NCBI GenBank assembly: GCA_023266955.1
Contig: JAHFOH010000061.1
Span: 1 to 7,496, forward strand
Direction: 5' to 3'
Source of the DNA: Nitrososphaerota archaeon
GTDB lineage: Archaea; Thermoproteota; Nitrososphaeria; Nitrososphaerales; JAHFOH01
Length of the DNA: 7,496 nucleotides
Shown piece after piece: positions 1-5,001 of the stretch (the first letter of the stretch is position 1; every line of letters begins with the position of its first letter). A program made the translations under genes and the position numbers. Below the pieces are notes generated by a model. The model searched no databases, had not been told where the DNA came from, and was given only the letters and a program-made list of their open reading frames with translations.

Positions 1-1378
1 CATCGGTGGCGCCGAGAAGTAGGTATCCTGCAGGAACATGAGTGTATGACAAATGTTCGCTATACCATCTATCTTCAGGTCTGACTGAGGATGGCAGTAC
101 CGTCTTCAGGGACGCACTCCAGTATAAGGATCCATTAAATCGGAGTATGTCATTGTCTTCGAAGTCAATGAAGGGCGATAAGCCAATTTCAGGTTTGAGC
201 TTGGCAAAACCAGCCTGCAAGTCCCATAATCTCACTTTCTGCAAAAGGTCTTCGTGTTGCTGTACATAATTCCCTATTTGACCAGGTGCTGTCGGAACGA
301 TACCAAATTGATAGTTGACTTCCGTTACCTTGTCTAGGTCGGCTAGGAAGCGATTCACAGCCACTTGCTGGACAACGTATGGCCCCAGATAATCCACTTT
401 TCTTGCGTCAGCGGTACTGTTGTTGATTGCTAGTACAGAGCCAGCTAGGAGACCGATTATGGCTAGTGCTAATATCCTCATTCCGAAGGCTCTTCGAGGG
501 GGAAATAACAAGCCCTTCCTCCTGACGCCGTCAATAATGGACAGGGAAAGGAGTAGAACACCAGAGGCCACGAGTGCACCTATCACGTATCTGGTATTGT
601 AGTCTATGTTGAAGGGGAAGAAGAGCTTGAATCCTGTCCACAGCAACCCGATTCCTGCGAGTGCCTCCAGCACGGCGACCCGCCAACCCAGGCGCAATGT
701 TGTCTCTCCGGAAAATTCTGCTGCATTGGGAGTAATGACTCTCAGCAACTGCGTTGCCCCTAGGAGAACTATCAGGCGAAGCTCGAAGGCTCCTATAACG
801 GGTGGGATGAGAAGAGTTAACGCAGGAATCAACGGGACAACCTTTGCCGCAGCGTACTGAAGATCGATCGGAGGCGTAACGAAGGGTAGGGCGAAGATTG
901 ACAAGATGTTTTCTAATCCTGGACTCCACCCTGAAAGCGTAGCTTGAACGGCCATTCCAAAAATTACGTTTCCAAATATGACTATTCCGACCAAGACTTT
1001 GGTAACCTGCCAGAGAAGGAACTTAACGGGAGTGATCTTGAAGACTTTGAAATCTACGTACTCTGGAGGGAGCTCGCCGAAGGTTCGATGTCTGATGAGT
1101 CCGAAGAAGAGTCTTATCAGCCACCAGGTTATTGACCTCCGATTCTTGAAGTCGATCCGGATGAGTGTAATCGAGGCGAGAACTAATCCACCTAGGATTT
1201 CGAAGTATATGGGTCGAATGTAGAGTTCACCGAATTCAAGGACATTAAGCCAGACCCAAATCAGCTGCCCACCCAAGGTGAAGATGACGAATAGGATGAC
1301 GATTGCAATCAGTAGGAGACGGAGCCTTCTTAATCCAAATCTGGATGGGGGCCGCTCTTCTCTCTCTTCGAAACTCAT
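1..1378 (-). CDS. UPF0182-type membrane protein, 3' end outside window
   Basis: The reverse strand is open from an ATG at 1378-1376 to the window edge (459 codons, no stop), so the C-terminal part is missing. The protein starts with a short charged, Arg-rich tail. Hydrophobic segments follow at about residues 21-45, 57-74, 119-147, 176-195, 200-213, 233-251, 264-282 and 300-317, and then the soluble part begins. Family resemblance is to UPF0182 (COG1615), large membrane proteins with an N-terminal membrane bundle and a big extracytoplasmic domain, function unknown. Seen here are the early W-x-x-W-L-x-x-L-x-F-G pattern after the first helix, the KVRLWDLQAG stretch (residues 381-390; the family has a similar N-I-R-L-W-D motif), and W-Y-S-E-H-L-S-Y-T-H at 438-447, like the family's W-x-x-x-H-L-x-Y-T-H. 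The family is usually about 900 residues, so roughly half is present. It is transcribed away from the tRNA-Trp region. The family call is from memory of motifs. Confidence 0.75.
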   Translation of the reverse strand, partial: MSFEEREERPPSRFGLRRLRLLLIAIVILFVIFTLGGQLIWVWLNVLEFGELYIRPIYFEILGGLVLASITLIRIDFKNRRSITWWLIRLFFGLIRHRTFGELPPEYVDFKVFKITPVKFLLWQVTKVLVGIVIFGNVIFGMAVQATLSGWSPGLENILSIFALPFVTPPIDLQYAAAKVVPLIPALTLLIPPVIGAFELRLIVLLGATQLLRVITPNAAEFSGETTLRLGWRVAVLEALAGIGLLWTGFKLFFPFNIDYNTRYVIGALVASGVLLLSLSIIDGVRRKGLLFPPRRAFGMRILALAIIGLLAGSVLAINNSTADARKVDYLGPYVVQQVAVNRFLADLDKVTEVNYQFGIVPTAPGQIGNYVQQHEDLLQKVRLWDLQAGFAKLKPEIGLSPFIDFEDNDILRFNGSLYWSASLKTVLPSSVRPEDRWYSEHLSYTHVPAGYLLLGATD

Positions 1379-1408
1379 TAGGGGACACTGGAACCACTGC
1401 AGGTTTGG

Positions 1409-1421
1409 TAATAGTACTTTT
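1409..1421 (-). promoter_or_regulatory. TATA-like box of the UPF0182 gene
   Basis: On the reverse strand this reads AAAAGTACTATTA, an A/T-rich element about 30-40 nt upstream of the ATG at 1378. A start of transcription about 25 nt downstream would leave only a few bases of leader, which agrees with the absence of a Shine-Dalgarno sequence before the ATG. Inference only. Confidence 0.35.
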
Positions 1422-1442
1422 CGATTGTCCCTCTGAGCAATG

Positions 1443-1449
1443 CTTAAAC
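1443..1449 (+). promoter_or_regulatory. TATA-like box before the first tRNA-Trp copy
   Basis: CTTAAAC lies about 33 nt upstream of the acceptor start at 1480. The same seven bases occur at 1699-1705, about 28 nt before the second tRNA-Trp copy. The shared heptamer at a similar distance suggests that each copy has, or had, its own promoter. Confidence 0.4.
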
Positions 1450-1463
1450 CGCCTAATGAAAGT

Positions 1464-1479
1464 TCAAAGAGCTCTTTGA
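1464..1479. repeat. perfect 16-bp palindrome abutting the first tRNA-Trp copy
   Basis: TCAAAGAG followed directly by its reverse complement CTCTTTGA, ending on the base before the tRNA acceptor strand at 1480. In DNA it could be an operator for a dimeric protein between two divergent promoters. In RNA it would overlap the 5' leader. Function unknown. Confidence 0.6.
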
Positions 1480-1611
1480 GGGGACGTCGTCTAGCAAGGT
1501 TCCTCTGGAACCCCGGAGAGGTAGGACGGCAGGCTCCAGATGTTTTGCTGCAGGTTCTCTGACATTTGGATGATGTACTTCTGGAGCGTGGAGGAACCTG
1601 CGGGTCAGGTG
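1480..1611 (+). pseudogene. tRNA-Trp (CCA), 5' portion only; relic or incomplete gene
   Basis: The acceptor strand GGGGACG (1480-1486), U8-C9 and a D-stem GTCT (1489-1492)/GGAC (1524-1527) are followed by G26. The anticodon stem is GCAGG (1529-1533)/CCTGC (1597-1601), and the loop CTCCAG|A carries anticodon CCA at 1536-1538. A 56-nt intron (1540-1595) sits at the canonical 37/38 site with a textbook BHB: CTCC (1534-1537) pairs with GGAG (1590-1593), and there are 3-nt bulges AGA and GAA. The variable loop GGGTC (1602-1606) is followed by AGGTG, which could begin a T-stem, but no TTC-type T-loop and no acceptor 3' strand complementary to GGGGACG occurs before the next tRNA begins at 1731. The D-loop also carries about 20 extra bases (1502-1521). 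The first 21 bases match the second copy at 17 positions, so this is a tandem duplicate. It could be decaying, or it could borrow the 3' half of the neighbour. Confidence 0.65.
1540..1595 (+). ncRNA. intron of tRNA-Trp copy 1 with box C/D guide elements
   Basis: The intron contains a CTGA (D' box, 1559-1562) and an ATGATGT (C'-type box, 1570-1576, six of seven bases of RUGAUGA). Guide 1, GCAGGTTC (1550-1557), pairs perfectly with 1594-1601 across the 3' splice site, and the base five nucleotides before the D' box (G1554) faces C1597, tRNA position 39. Guide 2, TCTGGAGC (1580-1587), pairs perfectly with 1533-1540 and places G1584 opposite C34 (C1536), five bases before a weak D-like TGGA at 1589. 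Euryarchaeal tRNA-Trp introns are known to guide 2'-O-methylation at exactly positions 34 and 39. The terminal C and D boxes here are degenerate, so activity is inferred. Confidence 0.6.
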
Positions 1612-1635
1612 GCTAGATGATCTTGGAATATGCCA

Positions 1636-1663
1636 CTCAAGGGTGAGGCTGCTCAGGGTTGAG
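1636..1663 (+). repeat. two tandem small hairpins, CTCA-N4-TGAG
   Basis: Units at 1636-1647 and 1652-1663 each read CTCA, four G-rich bases, TGAG, and each is followed by a GGCT. They lie in the otherwise unexplained stretch 1612-1698 between the two tRNA-Trp copies. A longer hairpin, GGTGGC (1608-1613)/GCCACT (1632-1637) with an 18-nt loop, overlaps them on the 5' side. No T-arm, acceptor end or open frame is visible here. Confidence 0.4.
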
Positions 1664-1698
1664 AGGCTTTATTTCGCGTGAGGTCAGTTGACGTAAGC

Positions 1699-1705
1699 CT
1701 TAAAC
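1699..1705 (+). promoter_or_regulatory. TATA-like box of the complete tRNA-Trp gene
   Basis: CTTAAAC (continuing TACTA) lies about 28 nt upstream of the first tRNA base at 1731, the usual distance of an archaeal box A from the transcription start. The same heptamer precedes the first copy. Confidence 0.45.
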
Positions 1706-1759
1706 TACTACGGCAGGCGAAGGACCGTTAGGGGACGTAGCCTAGCTAGGTAGGGCGTC

Positions 1760-1785
1760 AGCAGCCCTGCTCGGGTTGCCGCTAA
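1760..1785 (+). other. tRNA-Trp intron 1, position 28/29 (26 nt)
   Basis: The BHB is exact. GGCG (1754-1757) pairs with CGCT (1780-1783), one pair being G-U. The bulges are TCA (1758-1760) and AAG (1784-1786), each cut between the second and third base. The intron itself folds into a 7-bp stem, 1761-1767 with 1773-1779, closed by a 5-base loop. Removal joins TC to GGG and creates the anticodon stem that matches CCCGA. Confidence 0.8.
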
Positions 1786-1794
1786 GGGCTCCAG

Positions 1795-1852
1795 AAGTCT
1801 CCGGATAACTGGTTATCTGACTCAAGGATGATGTGATTCCGGAGTTGCGGTC
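1795..1852 (+). other. tRNA-Trp intron 2, canonical 37/38 position (58 nt), box C/D-like
   Basis: The 5' bulge is AGA (1793-1795) and the 3' bulge TCA (1851-1853). The central helix is CTCC (1789-1792) with GCGG (1847-1850), containing one U-G pair and one C-C mismatch. The intron is held by a long internal stem, 1799-1805 with 1838-1844. It contains CTGA at 1817-1820 and GGATGATGT at 1826-1834 with the same 5-base spacing as copy 1, showing common descent. The guide for position 34 (TTCCGGAG, 1837-1844) matches with one mismatch. The guide for position 39 has two mismatches and is probably inactive. Confidence 0.65.
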
Positions 1853-1874
1853 ACCCGAAGATCAGGGGTTCGAA

Positions 1875-1892
1875 AGAACGGTATTCCGGAAT
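1875..1892 (+). other. tRNA-Trp intron 3, T-loop position 59/60 (18 nt)
   Basis: An exact miniature BHB. The outer helix is the T-stem AGGGG/CCCCT. The central helix TTCG (1869-1872) pairs with CGGA (1887-1890). The bulges are AAA (1873-1875) and ATT (1891-1893), and the inner stem GAA/TTC has a 5-base loop. Cutting between the second and third bulge bases gives the consensus T-loop TTCGAAT. Confidence 0.85.
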
Positions 1893-1909
1893 TCCCCTCG
1901 TCCCCACCA

Positions 1910-2074
1910 CTTTCTGGACATAGGTAGAGTAAAGTTTTCCTCTTGATCTTACGACCTTCAGATGGATCACTAGTCCCTTTTTCATTTTCATAACCACTAA
2001 ATCTGGTCTAATCTCGGTTTCATTCTAAGTAACGACATAAGTGATGACTATGCGACTAAAAGAGTGAGGGCGCC
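1910..2074. other. intergenic: tRNA 3' trailer and leader of the membrane/KaiC-like gene
   Basis: T-rich tracts at about 1934-1943 and 1976-1988 follow the tRNA and could end its transcript, since archaeal termination uses T-runs. Closer to the next gene, TTCTAAGT at 2023-2030 could serve as a TATA-like box with a leader of about 20 nt. No RNA or protein gene was recognised. Confidence 0.35.
2063..2070 (+). promoter_or_regulatory. possible ribosome binding site
   Basis: AGTGAGGG ends 4 nt before the ATG at 2075 and shares a GTGAGG core with the archaeal GGTGA-type Shine-Dalgarno sequence. It is weak but correctly spaced and supports this start. Confidence 0.4.
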
Positions 2075-3856
2075 ATGAAGTCGACGCCCAGTCCTAGTAC
2101 AGGATTTGCCCAGTATGCTTTACGTTATGCTTTAGCCTCAAGCTCCACTTTGGCCGTCGTAGTGCTATCGCTGGGAGTAATACCTTACTACTCAACATAC
2201 CTGATTTTCGGCATAGCTGCTGGACTTGGATTACTTAGTCTGAAGGCACCCAAACTCGCAGTCCTGATGGGAATACTCCTTCTCATTCCAGCCTCTCTCT
2301 ACCAAAACCCTGCGCTCGCAATGATTCTCCTCCCGGAGATCACCATTATTCTCGTATTGGCCTCACGCTCCTACCTTGCTGGATTGTTTTCTCTCTTTGC
2401 CTTCGGATCGAGTTTTACGTTTTTGGCACCTTTAGCTCCTGTGGCAATAGTTCTTGCTGGGCTTGTGCTCGGGACACGTACTGGTGCTGCAGTAGGGATC
2501 CTTACAGCCCTCCTTGTAACTGTAGTCGGACTGAGTTTCGGAGTACATAACTTGGGCGTCTTGCTGCTTCCGTCTCCTCCTGCTGAGAATAGACTTCTGA
2601 ACCCGATTTACCCTGCGGGAGATAATTTATTTTCTTTAATGCAGCAAGCTCAACTGCACTACCGAGTTGCTGCAGACTCCGGTCCCCTCATCTCGGCCCT
2701 TCCCTTCCTCTTGATTCAGATTTCTCTTTGGGGAGCCGCTGCTTATGTTTCTGGCAAATCAATACGCAACATATCCTGGCTCGATTCGAGGCTAGTTCCA
2801 TTCGCCTCAAATCTATTAGGTCTACTTGCCATACTAATTGCAAGTGAATTCCTTTCAAATGCTTTCGAGTTTCAACCATCTCTTCTTGCAAGCTACGGAG
2901 TAATGTTCGTAGGTGGCGCTATCGCTTCAGGAGTATGGCTAGCAGTTCCAAGTAGTATGAAATCTATCGCCCTACCCGGGCCAGATATCTCTGAACAGAG
3001 TCAGGAACTTTTGTCCAGACATAAGCACGACCTTGAGGTTGAGAGAGGGAAGATACTTGAGTTAACTTCAAGGCTCGAAGAGAATAGAAAGCATAACGAG
3101 GCGCTCAAGAATCAGCTGTTCAAGGTACAGACTGAAAACAGGCGGCTGAAAGATCTCGTCAGATACCTCCCTAGGGAGGCGCTGGAGCCGAATAAGAACT
3201 CTCCGACCGTTAGTACTGGGGTCCCCGACCTAGATGATGTGTTAAACGGAGGTTTTCCGAAGAATAGTGCTGTCTGCATTACTTCAGTGCCTAGAGATGA
3301 GCTGGACTATTTCATCAGGTCATACCTAGTCGCAGGATCAGTTTTAGGAACATCATTTTATCTCGCGAGTGATGGCTCCTTAGTTGGCGACCTTATTTCG
3401 GGGACAGGGGGAAGGGTATTTGGATTCGTCACGAAACCCAGCGCAAGCGAGCAGCAGGGAGTGACCTTCGTGGGTGACGTTGACAACTTGACGGGTCTCA
3501 ATATCAACTTCTCCAAGATCTTAAGCGAGCCACCGGAGGGTCCGAAGAGAATTTGCGTGGATATCCTGTCTGATCTTCTTCTTCATTCCGGGTCGCTAAC
3601 GGCAAGGGACTGGTTGCGTGACTTTATTCATCGCCTGAAAAAACTTGATTTCACTATTCTGGCGGTGCTCCACTCTGGCATGCATTCAAGCGAAGACGTC
3701 ATGAGAATCCTCGAGATTTTCGACGGGCAAGTTGAGATCTACGACCAAGAAGTTGCTGGAATGAAGAGACCATACATGCGAGTCTCTAGAATGGAGTTAC
3801 ATTCGTACAAGCACGAAGAGATACCGGTCTATCTGCCGATAAGGTCGGTCTATTAA
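2075..3856 (+). CDS. polytopic membrane protein with coiled coil and Walker-less KaiC/RAD55-like domain
   Basis: 593 residues in three parts. Residues 17-165 are strongly hydrophobic and hold about six membrane segments. A polar loop (166-203) rich in Asn and Pro is followed by further segments at about 204-225, 241-261 and 270-291. Residues 307-362 are charged heptad-like sequence, a likely coiled coil. The C-terminal domain (about 375-593) follows the RAD55/KaiC/GvpD pattern: S-T-G-V-P-D-L-D-D-V-L-N-G-G-F-P at 380-395, a Walker B-like strand R-I-C-V-D-I-L-S-D at 492-500, then an FTILAVLH strand and an I-F-D-G-x-V-E-I / P-Y-M-R-V-S-R-M ending typical of the family. Where the P-loop GPPGTGKT should stand there is ITSVPRDELD (402-411) with no Gly-Lys-Thr, so ATP hydrolysis is unlikely. 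A membrane-tethered sensory or scaffold protein is an inference, and the substrate and partners are unknown. The next gene is convergent. Confidence 0.7.
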   Translation: MKSTPSPSTGFAQYALRYALASSSTLAVVVLSLGVIPYYSTYLIFGIAAGLGLLSLKAPKLAVLMGILLLIPASLYQNPALAMILLPEITIILVLASRSYLAGLFSLFAFGSSFTFLAPLAPVAIVLAGLVLGTRTGAAVGILTALLVTVVGLSFGVHNLGVLLLPSPPAENRLLNPIYPAGDNLFSLMQQAQLHYRVAADSGPLISALPFLLIQISLWGAAAYVSGKSIRNISWLDSRLVPFASNLLGLLAILIASEFLSNAFEFQPSLLASYGVMFVGGAIASGVWLAVPSSMKSIALPGPDISEQSQELLSRHKHDLEVERGKILELTSRLEENRKHNEALKNQLFKVQTENRRLKDLVRYLPREALEPNKNSPTVSTGVPDLDDVLNGGFPKNSAVCITSVPRDELDYFIRSYLVAGSVLGTSFYLASDGSLVGDLISGTGGRVFGFVTKPSASEQQGVTFVGDVDNLTGLNINFSKILSEPPEGPKRICVDILSDLLLHSGSLTARDWLRDFIHRLKKLDFTILAVLHSGMHSSEDVMRILEIFDGQVEIYDQEVAGMKRPYMRVSRMELHSYKHEEIPVYLPIRSVY

Positions 3857-4149
3857 GAGCCCTTTCCTGCTTCCTAATCGGTAGGCTTGAGACAACTAAA
3901 CGACGAAGAGTGAGGTAAGAGGCTTCGTTCTTCCTAGGCAATCTACTCGCTCGACCAGTGAGTTGCTCGCAGACACTCGAGAACCCAAATTTCCGGCGCC
4001 GCTTCTTCCGCTACCGAATTTCACTTAGGAGCTAGGAGGTCGTCTGTGCGTAATCCGCCAACCATAGAAGCTTTTCGCTTGCGATCACTCTGATTCAGTA
4101 GCCTGACAACTTCTATTCATCTAAAGAGTGAAGATCTGCCGACACAATT
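3857..4149. other. convergent intergenic spacer, no gene recognised
   Basis: 293 bases between two genes that end toward each other. A pyrimidine-rich tract (3864-3876) right after the stop at 3854-3856 may end the plus-strand transcript. ACGAAG near 3904 and CTTCGT near 3924-3929 can form a 6-bp hairpin. I found no open frame with coding character, no tRNA fold and no convincing C/D boxes on either strand. Confidence 0.4.
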
Positions 4150-4869
4150 TCAGGAAAGCTTCTGTGCGGAAATTAAGCTGACAACATCCCCGACACGGAG
4201 CCTGTGATCCCATCTTAGAGTCTGAGCGAATTTCCTCATCGCTTCGATAGACTTCTTGGTCATCGATGCAAATTCCGCCTCATTAAAGGGTCCAGTGTAG
4301 CTGGGGAGCCAATTTACGAATTCTTCCATGGAATCAAGATAGAAGTTGATGAAGATCCTCTCCTCCTTGATGGGAACGAACATTCCATCCTTCATACATC
4401 TGATTAGCGCCTTATAGGCGTCAGTACTGAAAGGTCTCGTCACATCCTTTCCTCCAAGCGATCTTAACACTCCCACTTCTATCGAGGGCTCAACGTCTGG
4501 CATGAGGTTCACAAGAACTCCTTTAGGGCGAAGGACTCTCCAAGCCTCGCGAAGGCTTCTATGAGTATCTTGGACGCAGCAGAGTGACCATGAGAAGAAA
4601 ACAACATCAAAAGAATCTTTGGTGAAGTCCATCTTCTCGGCTCTTCCAACCTTGAACCTTACAGTCTTAGCGAGGTTTTCAGGGACAGATTTCGACGCCG
4701 ATGCTAAAGCCTCTTTGTCCGGATCAATAGCAATCAGTTGCCCTGGCTCACTCCAGTATTTTCGAGTAACCCTTCCGTCACCACATCCGATCTCTAAGAC
4801 ATCTTTTGCGGCGAAGGCGAGATGTCTCTTGACGGCTTTGATCTCTTCTTCAGCAGGATCCTCTTGCAA
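4150..4869 (-). CDS. class I SAM-dependent methyltransferase, substrate unknown
   Basis: 239 residues with a Rossmann methyltransferase core. Motif I is LEIGCGDGR (25-33), the glycine-rich SAM loop. The acidic ribose-binding position lies in I-D-P-D-K-E (48-53). R-A-E-K-M-D-F (76-82) holds the adenine-side acidic residue, the motif IV-like strand is S-F-D-V-V-F-F-S-W-S (86-95), and R-V-L-R-P-K-G (111-117) is the usual turn after helix E. This is the UbiE/Methyltransf_11 type, which acts on small molecules, lipids or proteins, and nothing here fixes the substrate. The C-terminal 100 residues are less typical and probably form the acceptor cap. The start is a TTG at 4869-4867: an in-frame TAG lies three codons upstream and no ATG or GTG stands before motif I. 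There is no Shine-Dalgarno site, which suggests leaderless translation. It is divergent from sdhA, but a functional link is not shown. Confidence 0.8.
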   Translation of the reverse strand: MQEDPAEEEIKAVKRHLAFAAKDVLEIGCGDGRVTRKYWSEPGQLIAIDPDKEALASASKSVPENLAKTVRFKVGRAEKMDFTKDSFDVVFFSWSLCCVQDTHRSLREAWRVLRPKGVLVNLMPDVEPSIEVGVLRSLGGKDVTRPFSTDAYKALIRCMKDGMFVPIKEERIFINFYLDSMEEFVNWLPSYTGPFNEAEFASMTKKSIEAMRKFAQTLRWDHRLRVGDVVSLISAQKLS

Positions 4870-4894
4870 TGAACTCTAGTGCAGAATGCAGTCT

Positions 4895-4905
4895 GGGTTA
4901 AAATG
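4895..4905 (-). promoter_or_regulatory. TATA-like box of the methyltransferase gene
   Basis: On the reverse strand this reads CATTTTAACCC, centred about 31 nt upstream of the TTG start at 4869. Transcription would begin only a few bases before the start codon. Inference from composition and distance. Confidence 0.35.
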
Positions 4906-4962
4906 CCTATCCGGAAGAAGACTCAGGCGGAAAAAGCCATCAGCTTTTGGTTCTTCGCGGCA

Positions 4963-4972
4963 AGACTTATGA
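4963..4972 (+). promoter_or_regulatory. TATA-like box of the sdhAB operon
   Basis: AGACTTATGA, centred about 34 nt before the ATG at 5002, is the best A/T-rich candidate in the 132-nt divergent region. It implies a very short leader, matching the lack of a Shine-Dalgarno site before sdhA. Confidence 0.3.
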
Positions 4973-5001
4973 GACCCATTTCTCCGCCGCAGACTAGATT
5001 C

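Larger units (their letters stand above)
1731..1909 (+). tRNA. tRNA-Trp (CCA), complete, with three introns and encoded CCA
   Basis: Acceptor GGGGACG (1731-1737) pairs with CGTCCCC (1899-1905), followed by discriminator A1906 and an encoded CCA. D-stem GCCT/GGGC (1740-1743/1753-1756) has a 9-base loop with the usual GG. After intron removal the anticodon stem is TC+GGG (1758-1759, 1786-1788) with CCCGA (1854-1858), and the loop is CTCCAG+A with anticodon CCA at 1791-1793. The variable loop is AGATC. T-stem AGGGG (1864-1868)/CCCCT (1894-1898) closes the standard loop TTCGAA+T. The introns are 26 nt at 28/29, 58 nt at 37/38 and 18 nt at 59/60, leaving a normal 74-nt tRNA plus CCA. Three introns in one tRNA, including a T-loop intron, are best known from Thermoproteales. 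The anticodon-intron BHB has one C-C mismatch, so its splicing is the least certain step. Confidence 0.85.

Noticed and set aside
240..252. Possible frameshift in the UPF0182 gene near GCAAAAGG
   Set aside because: On recount the run is four A, and the frame continues without a break to position 2 through the LWD and YTH motifs.
531..929. 132-codon reverse-strand frame rich in Arg, Ser and Cys
   Set aside because: It overlaps, in another frame, the UPF0182 membrane protein on the same strand, whose translation has clear membrane segments. The plus-strand frames at 42-269, 420-602, 606-860 and 944-1223 are shadows of the same gene.
1614..1660. Free-standing C/D box sRNA starting at GATGATC
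   Set aside because: Only five of seven C-box bases match, and no CTGA follows within the usual 50-60 nt.
1752..1768. AGGGC-7-GCCCT hairpin that looks like an anticodon arm with CAG (Leu)
   Set aside because: No D-stem closes before it and no long variable arm follows. The bases are explained by the D-stem and the 28/29 intron.
1771..1858. Reading of the second tRNA as tRNA-Gly(GCC), with stem 1771-1775 and a 71-nt intron bounded by TTGC/GCGG
   Set aside because: It needs an extra poorly supported 13-nt intron at 26/27 and leaves the tRNA-Trp loop CTCCAGA unexplained inside an intron. The tRNA-Trp reading has an exact 28/29 BHB and matches the paralogous copy and its C/D intron.
2688..2891. 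Reverse-strand frame of 67 codons inside the KaiC-like gene, and similar opposite-strand frames within sdhA and sdhB
   Set aside because: They are antisense shadows of strongly supported genes and have no coding features of their own.
4879..5001. N-terminal extension of SdhA from a GTG at 4879 (41 extra residues)
   Set aside because: The extension has no family similarity and no ribosome site, and it runs through the divergent promoter region. The ATG at 5002 starts just before the FAD motif.
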